Below the pieces are notes generated by a model that was not told the origin of the DNA, ran no database searches, and was given only the letters and a program-made list of their open reading frames with translations. A stretch of 33,110 bases of DNA from an uncultured Bacteroidota bacterium (GTDB lineage: Bacteria > Bacteroidota > Bacteroidia > UBA4408). The DNA lies in contig CAIMMJ010000083.1 in NCBI GenBank assembly GCA_903842515.1, positions 1 through 33,110 of the forward strand. The letters run 5' to 3'. Shown here one piece after another: positions 8,717 through 18,103 of the stretch. Within the stretch, counting starts at the first letter, position 1. Every line of letters starts with the position of its first letter. The position numbers and the translations under genes are program-made.

Positions 8717-10531
8717 ATGCGTAAATTGCTTGTAATTTTTTTGTTTGTGCATTTTGTTTCTTATTCTCAGCAATCATACAAGGTAGAAATTGATTTGAAC
8801 AAAGTAAAAACAAAAGGAATTAAAGTAAAGATACAATTGCCCGATAGTTTAAATGAAAGTGATGTGTTTTGTTTTCCTGCAATAATTCCTGGTACTTATG
8901 CCAGATATGATTATGGAAGAGTGGTAACTAAATTTAGTGCGAAAGATGTAAGCGGAAAAAAACTTGCCTTTAAACGAGAGAATGTAAACACGTTTTCATT
9001 TAAAAAAATAACAAAAGTAAAACACCTCGAATATTGGGTAAAAGATACGTGGTCCGATAAAAAAAATAAAAACTACATTTTTCAGCCTGCAGGAACTTAT
9101 TTTAAAGAAAATGAAGTTTTTGTGTTAAACTTTTCTGGCATAATAGGATACATTCAAAGCAAGTCAAAACTTCCGTTTGAATTAAATATTGCTTACCCTC
9201 AAAATTTATTTGGCAGCACCTCACTCACAACTAAAGTTGTAGAAAACGGAATGGACAAATATTATGTAAAAGATTACAACGAATTAATAGATTCTCCGAT
9301 GTTATATTCAAAAGCTGACACTACTTCTTTTTATGCTGGTGAAACAAAAATTGGATTTTCTATTTATTCGGAAAACAACATTGTTAATGCTCAGGTTGTG
9401 GCAAATAGTATGAAACCCCTGGCATACAGTTTAAAAGATTTTTTTGGGAAACTGCCCGTTAGGAACTATCAGTTTTTGTATTATTTTTCTGACCCATCAA
9501 ATAAAAAGACAAGAGGAGATGGGGGCTTGGGAGCATTAGAGCACAACTATTCTTCTTTTTATTTTTTAGTTGAACAGAAGGATACAACATCAATTAAGCA
9601 CATGGTAAGAGATGTATCCTCTCACGAGTTTTTTCACATTCTTACACCACTTAATATTCATTCCAATGAAATTCAGAGTTTTGATTTTCAATCGCCCAAG
9701 ATGTCTAAACATTTATGGATGTACGAAGGAATAACAGAATATTTTGCACACTTAGTGCAGGAGAAGGGAGGGTTAATAACTCAAAAAAGATTTATGGAGA
9801 TAATTCGCACAAAGATGAACGAAGCAGATAATTATCCCAACTATTCTTTTACAGAAATGAGTAGTAAAATTCTGGAAGATAATTTTAAGGTAGCTTATGC
9901 AAATGTTTATGAAAAAGGAGCAGTAATTGCATTTCTTTTAGACATAAGATTAAATGAGTTAAGTGAAGGAAAAAAGAACTTGAAAGATTTAATGTTGGAA
10001 CTTTCTCATGTATATGGCCCAAACAAAAGTTTTCCGGATTCTTCATTGTTTGATGTAATTGAAAAAATTTCTTATCCACAGATTAAAACATTTTTAATTG
10101 ATTATGTGCAGGGAAACAAAGATCTGCCGTATGAAGAATATTTAAAAAAAATAGGATGGCAATATCTTAGCGAAGAAAAAGATACTGTTGATGGTTTTGG
10201 TAAAAATGGTTTTTATTACGACCAAAGTTTAAACGGTATTTTTGTGTATGCAGTTGACCCAATAAATAATCCACTAGCTATTAAAAACAACGATTTGATA
10301 ATTTCTTTAGATGGAATAAAAATTACCGAGCTAAATGCCAGCGAAAAGCTCGAAGAAATTACTAAACCTAATGCAGGGAAACTTTATGAAATGGAAATAA
10401 TTAGAGACAAAAAACAGATGAAAGTTTCCGGCATCTCTATAAAATATGAGCGAACAAGAAAGAATGTGATTAAAGAGATTGAAAACATTGACGAAAGTCA
10501 AATAAAATTTAGAGAATGGATGCTGGAATAG
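8717..10531 (+). CDS. M61 family (glycyl aminopeptidase-like) metallopeptidase with PDZ domain
   Basis: 604 residues with a Sec signal peptide (MRKLLVIFLFVHFVSYSQ), so exported to the periplasm. An N-terminal beta-rich domain precedes the zinc site HEFFH (residues 303-307), and the third ligand Glu lies in GITEYFAH. The C-terminal part carries a PDZ-like fold with GIFVYAVDP and NDLIISLDGIKI, which in this family presents or orients peptides. M61 enzymes remove N-terminal residues, often Gly or Ala; the exact preference here is unknown. The downstream DUF2461 gene begins inside its last codons (16 bp overlap). Confidence 0.9.
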   Translation: MRKLLVIFLFVHFVSYSQQSYKVEIDLNKVKTKGIKVKIQLPDSLNESDVFCFPAIIPGTYARYDYGRVVTKFSAKDVSGKKLAFKRENVNTFSFKKITKVKHLEYWVKDTWSDKKNKNYIFQPAGTYFKENEVFVLNFSGIIGYIQSKSKLPFELNIAYPQNLFGSTSLTTKVVENGMDKYYVKDYNELIDSPMLYSKADTTSFYAGETKIGFSIYSENNIVNAQVVANSMKPLAYSLKDFFGKLPVRNYQFLYYFSDPSNKKTRGDGGLGALEHNYSSFYFLVEQKDTTSIKHMVRDVSSHEFFHILTPLNIHSNEIQSFDFQSPKMSKHLWMYEGITEYFAHLVQEKGGLITQKRFMEIIRTKMNEADNYPNYSFTEMSSKILEDNFKVAYANVYEKGAVIAFLLDIRLNELSEGKKNLKDLMLELSHVYGPNKSFPDSSLFDVIEKISYPQIKTFLIDYVQGNKDLPYEEYLKKIGWQYLSEEKDTVDGFGKNGFYYDQSLNGIFVYAVDPINNPLAIKNNDLIISLDGIKITELNASEKLEEITKPNAGKLYEMEIIRDKKQMKVSGISIKYERTRKNVIKEIENIDESQIKFREWMLE

Positions 10532-11193
10532 ACGCTAAAACAATTCTTTCTTTTTTAAAAAAGTTAGAATCTAATAATTCAAAGGAATGGATGGATTTGA
10601 ATAAAAAGGAATATGAAAAAGCAAAAACCTTTTTTATTGAAATGATAGATTATGTAATAAAAAGCACCTCAAAATTTGACGGAACTATAGCTCACCTCGA
10701 ATCTAAAAAAACTATATTTAGAATAAATAGAGATGTGAGATTTTCTGCAAACAAAGCTCCCTACAAAAATAATTTTGGCTCATCAATTAACAGAGATGGA
10801 AAAAAAAGTAACATGGCCGGTTACTATTTGCACATTCAAAACAACGGCACATTTATTGGAGCAGGTGTATATATGCCACAAGCTGATACATTACAAAAAA
10901 TTAGACAAGAAATAGATTACAATACAAAAGGATTTGAGAAAATTGTTACCTCAAAATCGTTTAAAGATTTTTACGGTAGCATAGACGATTCTGATAAATT
11001 AAAAACTGCCCCAAAAGGTTACGATAAAGAAGCTACAAACATTGAGTGGCTTAAACTAAAAAGTTTTATCGCCATAAAAAACTTCAGCAATGCCCAAGTG
11101 TTATCTCCAGATTTTTTAGAGGATGTGATCAAAGGGTTTAAAGTTGCAAAACCATTGATAGATTTTATTAATGAACCTTTACAAATTGAATAA
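10516..11193 (+). CDS. DUF2461 (TIGR02453) family protein
   Basis: 225-residue cytoplasmic protein with the family pattern: an N-terminal FLKKLESNNSKEWMDLNKK segment, RINRDVRFSANKAPYKNNFG in the middle and GAGVYMPQ after it. The family is widespread in Bacteroidota but has no established biochemical function. The ATG start lies within the end of the M61 gene, which suggests translational coupling. coaD follows 8 bp later, so M61, DUF2461, coaD and the redoxin-like gene form one transcription unit. Confidence 0.88.
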   Translation: MDAGIDAKTILSFLKKLESNNSKEWMDLNKKEYEKAKTFFIEMIDYVIKSTSKFDGTIAHLESKKTIFRINRDVRFSANKAPYKNNFGSSINRDGKKSNMAGYYLHIQNNGTFIGAGVYMPQADTLQKIRQEIDYNTKGFEKIVTSKSFKDFYGSIDDSDKLKTAPKGYDKEATNIEWLKLKSFIAIKNFSNAQVLSPDFLEDVIKGFKVAKPLIDFINEPLQIE

Positions 11194-11201
11194 GACTTAA
11201 T

Positions 11202-11666
11202 ATGAAAAAAATTGCACTGTTTCCTGGTTCGTTTGACCCTTTTACCAAAGGACACTTTTCAATTGTAAAAAAAGCCATGCCACTATTTGATAAAATAGTA
11301 ATTGGCATTGGAGAAAATTCCAATAAAACCTATCTTTTTAGCTTAGAGCAACGAATAAACTTTATTAAACACTGCTTTAAAACTACTCCACAAGTTGAGG
11401 TTGGAAGCTACAATAACCTAACCGTTGATTATTGCCGCGAAATTGGTGCAAATTATATTTTAAGAGGATTGCGAAACTCAGTAGATTTTGGATTTGAGAG
11501 AAATATTGCACAAATGAACCATGCCATGATGCCAAGTGTAGAAACGGTATTTATTGTAACCGATCCAGAGTTATCAGCGATAAGCTCTACAATTGTTAGA
11601 GAAATTATAAGGCACAACGGAAACGCCTCAGAATTTGTTCCCCATGGAATGTTGGATATAATATGA
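11202..11666 (+). CDS. coaD: Phosphopantetheine adenylyltransferase
   Basis: CoaD transfers AMP from ATP to 4'-phosphopantetheine, the fourth step of coenzyme A synthesis. The 154-residue protein has the nucleotidyltransferase T/HxGH signature as FPGSFDPFTKGH, the substrate-binding LRGLRN segment and the ISSTIVRE motif near the C-terminus. Length and motif order are normal. Its stop overlaps the start of the next gene (ATGA). Confidence 0.98.
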   Translation: MKKIALFPGSFDPFTKGHFSIVKKAMPLFDKIVIGIGENSNKTYLFSLEQRINFIKHCFKTTPQVEVGSYNNLTVDYCREIGANYILRGLRNSVDFGFERNIAQMNHAMMPSVETVFIVTDPELSAISSTIVREIIRHNGNASEFVPHGMLDII

Positions 11667-13027
11667 GGGTATTAATTCTAGTTTTTGTTTTAATTAGCCC
11701 TAAGATATTTTGTTTAGAAACAAAAATAAAAGGAACATATCCAAAGAATCCATCAAAAAAAATTTACCTCTACAGGTACAACGATTTATTAAATCAAAAA
11801 CTTCAATTAGCAAAAGAACAAATAATCAATGAAAATGGGGAGTTTGAATTTTTATTTGATGTAAAGCAAACGGAGCAAGTTGTATTAATAAGCGATAACA
11901 GTAAAACAACTGTAATTGTAGAACCAAGTCAAACAATACAAATAGAAATATTTCCGCCAAAGGAAAATAAGCAAATAAGTTTTTTAAATCCACCTAAAAC
12001 ATATTGCGATTTTTCTGCTGACACTTCTAACATAAACTATAAAATTCAAAAAATTGAAGCTTGTATAGATACGTTTACAGAAAATCACTTTGAGTTATTT
12101 TTAAAACCTATTTTACTTGCTCCATTACTTCCCTCATTAGAAGTTTCTATTGAAAGTAAGTTGCGGCTAAGAACAGACAAAGAAAAAAATTATTTGTGGT
12201 ATACCATGGCAAAATTATACGACGCAGCTCAACCCAAAAAACGAGTTATAAGAGACAAATATTTTATGAGCAGCATTGATTTTAGTAATCATGATTACTT
12301 TAATTTTTTTAGGTATCATTTTTCAAATGCACTCCAAAATATTAGTACATTGCCCACAGGAGAGGAAATTGAATCTGACATAAATAAAAAACACGATTGG
12401 GAAGGGTTGGTAAAACATATTAAACAAGCCGATTTAAGTATTAGAAATGATACTCTTGCACAGTTAATAGTTTTGTTCGGTTTAAGAAGCTGGTACAATC
12501 AGAGAGGTAACAATCAAAAGAATGTTGAGTATTTATTGCGTTCAACAGAGTTGTATAGCAAAAGCAAAAACGTGGTTACAATTGCCAAGAATCTTTTGTT
12601 TGAACTGTTGCAATTTCAGAACGGTATGCCTGCTCCCAATTTTATGTTTTTAACCGAATCAAAAACAGAAATTACAAAAGAAACTTATAAGGGGCAGTAT
12701 TTGTATATCAGTTTTTACAGCAGCGATTCACCAGAATTTATTCAGGAATATCCTTTATATGACAAGTTAAAAATTCTATATGGAAAGAAGGTGAGCTTTT
12801 TGTTTGTTTCTTTAGATGAAAAAAAGGAGACTTTTTTAGAGTTTTTTACCGATAAAAAAGTTCCCGAAAACTTTGTTTTTATACATAGAGATAGAAAACT
12901 ATTAGAGAATTTTGGAGTAAAGTCTATACCTCAAAACATGTTGATAGATCCAGAGGGCGATTGGAAAAATTATTCAGCCTTATCGCCCAGTCAAGGATTA
13001 GAAAATGTAGTGAAGCAGTTAAAATAA
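11663..13027 (+). CDS. Exported redoxin/TlpA-like fold protein lacking the CxxC motif
   Basis: 454 residues beginning with a hydrophobic export signal (MRVLILVFVLISP). The N-terminal third has beta-rich features like the DUF4369-type domain found in front of Bacteroidota TlpA proteins. The C-terminal 140 residues align by eye with the AhpC/TlpA thioredoxin fold (MPAPNFMFL, YISFYSSDSPEF, FLFVSLDEK, VKSIPQNMLIDPEG), including the cis-Pro loop SIP. Where active members have WCxPC, this protein has SSDSPE, so both redox cysteines are missing. It is probably not an oxidoreductase and may bind a ligand or partner instead. It is the last gene of the M61 operon; its stop lies 4 bp from the stop of the convergent HTH gene. 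Confidence 0.75.
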   Translation: MRVLILVFVLISPKIFCLETKIKGTYPKNPSKKIYLYRYNDLLNQKLQLAKEQIINENGEFEFLFDVKQTEQVVLISDNSKTTVIVEPSQTIQIEIFPPKENKQISFLNPPKTYCDFSADTSNINYKIQKIEACIDTFTENHFELFLKPILLAPLLPSLEVSIESKLRLRTDKEKNYLWYTMAKLYDAAQPKKRVIRDKYFMSSIDFSNHDYFNFFRYHFSNALQNISTLPTGEEIESDINKKHDWEGLVKHIKQADLSIRNDTLAQLIVLFGLRSWYNQRGNNQKNVEYLLRSTELYSKSKNVVTIAKNLLFELLQFQNGMPAPNFMFLTESKTEITKETYKGQYLYISFYSSDSPEFIQEYPLYDKLKILYGKKVSFLFVSLDEKKETFLEFFTDKKVPENFVFIHRDRKLLENFGVKSIPQNMLIDPEGDWKNYSALSPSQGLENVVKQLK

Positions 13028-13031
13028 ATCA

Positions 13032-14048
13032 TTATTCGTTTTCAATTTTTCTTCTCACTTCTTCAATCATTTGTTTTACTTTTCTAAAAAACTGAAACCT
13101 CTGTTTCTCGGAAACACTACTAATCAATATCGATTTTTTTACTAAATTTTGAATCCACCTTTCGTTTTCTAAACAATAATTTAAATTAAAAGTTTGCAAA
13201 GAATTAAATGTATTAAAACCCAAAAGAGAAATTTTTAACTGGTCGGCCTGCACTAGCATAGAGTTGTTGCCAATTTGAACTTCGCATGAATACAAGTGAA
13301 AATTTTTTGCTCCTTCGGCAGGAGGATTTTTTCTTGGAAATTTTGTACCCATCTCGGCTTGCAATTGCAAATGCTCCATCATTTCTTCAACATCATCGCA
13401 AACAGAAAGTGCGTCTTTTTTAGTGGCAAACAACCCCGAATCCCAGTAGTAAGTAATCTGACTTAATGTACTGCTTATCGTTTCTTCTGTCCAAACCTCA
13501 GTAGATTCTATGTTTTGATATATGCGGCTAATTTCTTTACTAAGATTTAATACCTCGGGAGAGATTAATTTTTTGTCAAACTTTTTACCATCTAATGTGG
13601 TATCGTTTAGTATTGATTTTCTCCAATAAAAATATTTAAAAGGTGTTAGGTATTCAAAGTCTAAATGGTGAAAAAGTGGAACATCTTCTGCTGCAAAGTA
13701 AAAATGGATGTTATTAAATTCGTGCAATTGTAAAAACTCTTTTTTTATGCTCTCTAAATATCCCGAAAGTTTAACACGTTCTACACCCAATGATTTGTAT
13801 GTAAAATTTACAAAACCGGTTTCTTTGTTCTCCAAAATACTGGGAGAAATATTAAATTTGGTGCAAATGGCCATTGTTTCATCATAGCTTAAAGCACTAT
13901 CTCCTCTTAATCTTCTATAAGCACTATCCAGGCTAACTCCTAAAACTTCTGCCAGTTCGTCTGCCAAAGAAATGTTTTTGGAAATTGCCTTTTTTAGTTT
14001 TTCTAAAAATTCAACTTGTAAAGGAAACTTAACTTCTTCTTTTTTCAT
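13032..14048 (-). CDS. Helix-turn-helix transcriptional regulator
   Basis: 338 residues. The N-terminal 70 residues form a BetR/XRE-like helix-turn-helix: LADELAEVLGVSLDSAYRRL, followed by a second helix region DETMAICTKFNIS. The remaining 260 residues are mostly helical and have no recognised domain; they may sense a ligand or dimerise. It is the last gene of the nine-gene array, 13 bp after the TPR gene, and is a candidate pathway-specific regulator. Its 3' end meets the redoxin-like gene tail to tail with only 4 bp between stops. Confidence 0.75.
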   Translation of the reverse strand: MKKEEVKFPLQVEFLEKLKKAISKNISLADELAEVLGVSLDSAYRRLRGDSALSYDETMAICTKFNISPSILENKETGFVNFTYKSLGVERVKLSGYLESIKKEFLQLHEFNNIHFYFAAEDVPLFHHLDFEYLTPFKYFYWRKSILNDTTLDGKKFDKKLISPEVLNLSKEISRIYQNIESTEVWTEETISSTLSQITYYWDSGLFATKKDALSVCDDVEEMMEHLQLQAEMGTKFPRKNPPAEGAKNFHLYSCEVQIGNNSMLVQADQLKISLLGFNTFNSLQTFNLNYCLENERWIQNLVKKSILISSVSEKQRFQFFRKVKQMIEEVRRKIENE

Positions 14049-14061
14049 TAGTATAAAAATA

Positions 14062-14673
14062 TTATTTTATATTCTTTAGTCCTTCTAAGGAGGATAAATC
14101 GTTTGGACGAATCATTAATGCTTTATTAAACAAAACTTTTGCTTCTCTATAGTTTGCCAAGCTCAAATGGTTCCAGGCACTAAGGTGAACAACATCATAT
14201 TCAAAAGGAAATAAATTAAGTGCTTTGTCTAAATATTTTTTAGAAACTAAATGGTCTTTTCTGTTGTAGTAAATAAGCCCTAATCTAAAATTAGCTAAAT
14301 AATTTAATGGTTCAATTTTTAAGATAGCTTCGTATTGCCTAATAACATCGTCCCATTTTTCTAAAGCCGACAGAGGATAAACATAGCCCAGCAAGGGTTC
14401 AATGGCGGCAGGCATCAGAGAAATTGCTTTTTTGTAGTACACTATTGATTGGTCATTTTTTCCTGCCAAGTAACTTAACCAACCCATTCTTAAATTTATC
14501 TCATAGTTTTCGGCAGTGTAATATGTTTTTAAAACATATATGGCGCTGTCGTATTGATAGCGGTATTCGCAAGCATAGCTTTTACTAAAGGCAGTAATAA
14601 CAGTTCCGTCTTGCGAAAAGACATTTGTAAGCGTAGTTACTAAAATAAATGCTAGTAAAATTAGTTTTTTCAT
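14062..14673 (-). CDS. Exported TPR repeat protein
   Basis: 203 residues with a signal peptide (MKKLILLAFILVTTLTNVFSQ) and three to five tetratricopeptide repeats (e.g. ANFRLGLIYYNRKDHLVSKKYLDKALNLFP-like units with the Gly/Ala/Pro spacing). TPR proteins are binding scaffolds; in the periplasm they often assemble envelope complexes. Its start overlaps the stop of the barrel gene (ATGA). Likely partner: the barrel protein, whose own N-terminal part looks TPR-like. Confidence 0.8.
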   Translation of the reverse strand: MKKLILLAFILVTTLTNVFSQDGTVITAFSKSYACEYRYQYDSAIYVLKTYYTAENYEINLRMGWLSYLAGKNDQSIVYYKKAISLMPAAIEPLLGYVYPLSALEKWDDVIRQYEAILKIEPLNYLANFRLGLIYYNRKDHLVSKKYLDKALNLFPFEYDVVHLSAWNHLSLANYREAKVLFNKALMIRPNDLSSLEGLKNIK

Positions 14674-15983
14674 AATGTGTATTTAAGGGTTAATGATGTT
14701 TGAATTCGTTGGTAATTAAATGAAGATATTCCACTGGTTGAGCCGGGTATTCTATAATTTGTATAATCTATGCTTCTATTATACAAAACTACTCTTGGCA
14801 CAAATGTAAATTTTTTAATAAAGATGGAAGCTTCTATATCAAAGTAATGCCTTGTATTGTCTAGCGAAGTAAAAATCCCACTGCCCCAAAAAGCAATTAA
14901 ATTATTGTTGTTTCCATTAAAATAACCTGCTCTAAACCAAAGGGTATTACTGAACTTTTTTCCTAAGGATATACTAAAGGGAGAATTAAAATTGGTAGAA
15001 TCTTTTTGTAAAAACAATTTGCCAACTACATATAATTTATGATTCCCCAATGGCAGAATACTGATGGTGTTTTCGCTTTGAATTTGTTTAAAAGTGCCTA
15101 AGGAAAATAATGCAGGATTTATTTCAAATGTAAAAAATGGTCGTTGAAATTTAAAGTGAGCACCAAGAGCAAATCCACCGGAGTTTATATCTTGGTTAAA
15201 ATAATTTATTCTTACATTATTATTTTTATCAGGAGGTCCAGCAGGTATCCCATAGGTAATTGTGCCCGTGCTTACAAAATAATTATAAAAAACTCCTAAC
15301 TCAAAATTTTGTTTTGGTTTATACACTGTCATCCCATAAAAGCCATTCTGTATCCATGGAAACTCTACTTCTTTTTTTTGGTTATTATAATTAACAAGAT
15401 TGTATGAAGTTAATATGTTGTAGGAATAACCCAAGAAAAACCTCCATTTAGGATTTAATTTATAATCTAAAATAAAACTATTTATGGAAATATTCTCCGG
15501 AAAAACTACATGAGCATAATTTTTAGTATCGGAAGTTAATTGAGAAACTTGATTTTTGTTTCCAAACAACATTCCATTGTACAAAGCAAGTGTTACTAAT
15601 GGTTTTGATTTTTTTTCTTTGTTGTAATTAAGCCATTGTATTTCTTCAAATCTACTTAGCTTTTCTAACGTTAATATATAATAATCGTATGCTAATTTGT
15701 TGTTAAATTCTATTGAAAGGGAATCAAGCACTATAAGTGCTTTTGAATAATTTTGATTGTAATAATAGCTTAGTGCTTTTCTTAGTTTTAACTTCTCCAA
15801 TTTAAATGCTTCTGTATTTTTCTTGCTGTAATTTATTACTTCATCAAATTTATTTTCGATGAACATTTTCTCTGAAACGCTATCCTCAAAAGAATAATTT
15901 TGGGCAGAACTTATTTCTACCATCAAAAATATTACGAAGGCAGTTGTCCAGAAATTCTTCGCTTTTTTGAACAATAGTTCCAT
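14670..15983 (-). CDS. Putative outer-membrane beta-barrel protein (YaiO-like) with N-terminal TPR-like region
   Basis: 437 residues. A signal peptide (AFVIFLMVEISSAQ) is followed by an alpha-helical, TPR-like region (about 30-135) and then by about 300 residues of alternating aromatic/polar beta strands (WRFFLGYSYNI, FELGVFYNYFVS, ALGAHFKF, LWFRAGYFNG, FVPRVVLYNR), ending in SLTLKYTL, typical of an outer-membrane barrel. The layout resembles YaiO-type outer-membrane proteins. The first 52 bases, which encode the signal peptide, lie inside the end of the transporter-M23 gene, so translation is probably coupled. Likely role is passage or binding of something across the outer membrane. Confidence 0.65.
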   Translation of the reverse strand: MELLFKKAKNFWTTAFVIFLMVEISSAQNYSFEDSVSEKMFIENKFDEVINYSKKNTEAFKLEKLKLRKALSYYYNQNYSKALIVLDSLSIEFNNKLAYDYYILTLEKLSRFEEIQWLNYNKEKKSKPLVTLALYNGMLFGNKNQVSQLTSDTKNYAHVVFPENISINSFILDYKLNPKWRFFLGYSYNILTSYNLVNYNNQKKEVEFPWIQNGFYGMTVYKPKQNFELGVFYNYFVSTGTITYGIPAGPPDKNNNVRINYFNQDINSGGFALGAHFKFQRPFFTFEINPALFSLGTFKQIQSENTISILPLGNHKLYVVGKLFLQKDSTNFNSPFSISLGKKFSNTLWFRAGYFNGNNNNLIAFWGSGIFTSLDNTRHYFDIEASIFIKKFTFVPRVVLYNRSIDYTNYRIPGSTSGISSFNYQRIQTSLTLKYTL

Positions 15984-18103
15984 TCTGTAATTTGTTGTTG
16001 TTTAATAACTGATTGGGCACTAAATGAAAATAATTTTATGCCAAATAAATAGTAATCACATTTATTATTTACTTCTTTATGGTATTCCTCAATTCTACTT
16101 TCCGATACAAATTCAGCACCTTTAACATTTATAAATGGAGCAAAAATATCTATTACCCACTTAAAATAGGTAACATTAAACAGCATGGGCGAAATACTTT
16201 CTTTTACACATAAACCACTTTCTGTAGAGAACAAAATTTTATAGTGAGCTAAAAAGAAATAGTACAAAAGTGATTTTTTGTCACCTTCAAAAGTTGTGAA
16301 TCTTAATATGTTTCCGTCGTTTACAAAATATGCTGCCGACATAGTTTTATTGCACCACAAATACAATTCGTTGTAGGCTGTGGTTAATACATTCCACTCC
16401 CAAACAACTTTGTTAGCATCTTCATACTTCAGCAATTTTCCGGGAGAAAAATTAAATGCTTCAGAAAGATCTTCATCAATTATTAAGTTACTTATAGTTT
16501 TGCCTTCCTTAGGAATTCCATTTTCAATTAATTCTTTTTTATTAAAATTATTTTCTACAAAAATGCCAAAAGGATAATCAATAGTTTGAGAACCTATTTT
16601 TGGAAAATATTGAACTTGGAAATGCAAATGAGGCTCAGGAGAACGTCCAGAACTTCCGCACAAAGCAACAATTTGTCCTTTTTGTACGTAGTCGCCAATC
16701 ATTACCTGTGGAGAGTTTTTTTTTAGGTGACTTAGTTGAGTATATAACCCCGCTCCGTGTTGTATAACCATAGAATTGCCCCAATTTTCTTTGGTATTAG
16801 ATTTGCCAATAATATTATCTTCAATATCATTGGTAAGCATAACAACATATCCATTGGCTGGGCTTAATACAGGTTTTGAAAAACAGTAATAATCTTCTGG
16901 CTTTAATCCCGGATCATTGTAGGTTTTCATTTCATCGTCTAGCAACACAAAATCTAATGCCTTAGACCAAGGCCCTAAATGGGTTATTCCTCCGTTATGT
17001 CCCTGCGAAACCATCCAGTGTCCGTAGAACGGAAGAGAAAACTGAATTCGTGAAAGTTGCTCTTGAATAGGACTTAAAATAGTGTTTAAATACAGATTTT
17101 TTTCTGGTGAAAAATATTGGAATGGAACCCATCTAAATCCTTTAATGGGTTTTATAAACCTCATGATAGAAAGTGAAATAAAAACAGAAATAACAAATGG
17201 AAGTGTGAGAGAAAAAAGCTGAAATGAAATTAAAAACTTGGTTAGAAAAATACTAATAAGCATTAGAACCGGAAAAAAACACATCACCCAAAGCATTGGC
17301 AACCATCCCGGAATAAGAAAAAAAGTGGCAAAGGACAAGGCATAAAAAATAAAATTTGCACCTAATAAATGTTGCGACAATAGATTTGTGTCAAGTCCAT
17401 ACACCTGAAACATAAACCATGCAAACGAAAACGCTAAAAAAGAAAAAACAAATGAAATTCTAGAATATATAAATAATGCAAAACAAATTATTAAACCTGC
17501 AGCAATGTGTGTACTAAAAAATACTCCTGCTATTGTTCTAAAATACTCTACAATAAAATTAGGCAAATGAAATTTTAATATTTCTTCGTCAAAATATACA
17601 ATTGGATTAACCGATTCTCTCAGGAGTTCATTTGCGGCATAAATTCCTTTTTCGGAATAGCTAATATTGGGGAAGCTGCTAGCTGCAAGCATTACAATGT
17701 AGGCACAAATGATAAATGGAAATGAAAGGTAGGGCATTCCCCATTTTGAAGCCCAGTTTTTTATCCAAAAAGTCATGGCAAAACACAAGAGATTTGCAGA
17801 GAGAAAAAGTAGCACAAAAGGAAAATTTAATTGGTAGGGAAACGATAAAAAAAGAGAAATCATTAAATGATTAAACCCCCAATATCCATTTTGTATTTCT
17901 TGTTTGTCGCTTATAAAAAGAAAAGAAAGTAAGTTTCCAAAAACAATACCAAGCAAGCCTAAAAGGCCACTAAGTGGATTAAAGAAAGTAATAAGTAAAC
18001 AAGCAATGCCAAGCACTTCATCTTTTGAGAAGAAAATTTGAGCATAGCTGTTTATGCTTGCCTGCCACCAAAAATAGAGTCCTGTTTTACTTTCAGATTT
18101 CAA
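15932..18103 (-). CDS. Urea-transporter-like membrane protein fused to an M23 metallopeptidase domain
   Basis: 723 residues in three parts. Residues 1 to about 330 hold about ten membrane segments that resemble the urea transporter (UT/SLC14) family, with FFNPLSGLLGLLGIVFGN and GFNHLMISLFL in the first half and LGANFIFYALSFATFFL in the second. Residues 360-520 form an M23 (lysostaphin/LytM-type) peptidase domain with a plausible zinc site: His375 and Asp384 in HLGPWSKALDF, His459 in LSHL and His492/His494 in HLHF. Residues 540-723 match nothing recognised. The start is TTG at 18103, overlapping the TGA of the decarboxylase gene (TTGA); the next Met is deep in the membrane domain. Substrate of the channel is unknown; urea or a similar small amide is a guess from the family. 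Confidence 0.8.
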   Translation of the reverse strand: MKSESKTGLYFWWQASINSYAQIFFSKDEVLGIACLLITFFNPLSGLLGLLGIVFGNLLSFLFISDKQEIQNGYWGFNHLMISLFLSFPYQLNFPFVLLFLSANLLCFAMTFWIKNWASKWGMPYLSFPFIICAYIVMLAASSFPNISYSEKGIYAANELLRESVNPIVYFDEEILKFHLPNFIVEYFRTIAGVFFSTHIAAGLIICFALFIYSRISFVFSFLAFSFAWFMFQVYGLDTNLLSQHLLGANFIFYALSFATFFLIPGWLPMLWVMCFFPVLMLISIFLTKFLISFQLFSLTLPFVISVFISLSIMRFIKPIKGFRWVPFQYFSPEKNLYLNTILSPIQEQLSRIQFSLPFYGHWMVSQGHNGGITHLGPWSKALDFVLLDDEMKTYNDPGLKPEDYYCFSKPVLSPANGYVVMLTNDIEDNIIGKSNTKENWGNSMVIQHGAGLYTQLSHLKKNSPQVMIGDYVQKGQIVALCGSSGRSPEPHLHFQVQYFPKIGSQTIDYPFGIFVENNFNKKELIENGIPKEGKTISNLIIDEDLSEAFNFSPGKLLKYEDANKVVWEWNVLTTAYNELYLWCNKTMSAAYFVNDGNILRFTTFEGDKKSLLYYFFLAHYKILFSTESGLCVKESISPMLFNVTYFKWVIDIFAPFINVKGAEFVSESRIEEYHKEVNNKCDYYLFGIKLFSFSAQSVIKQQQITEWNYCSKKRRISGQLPS

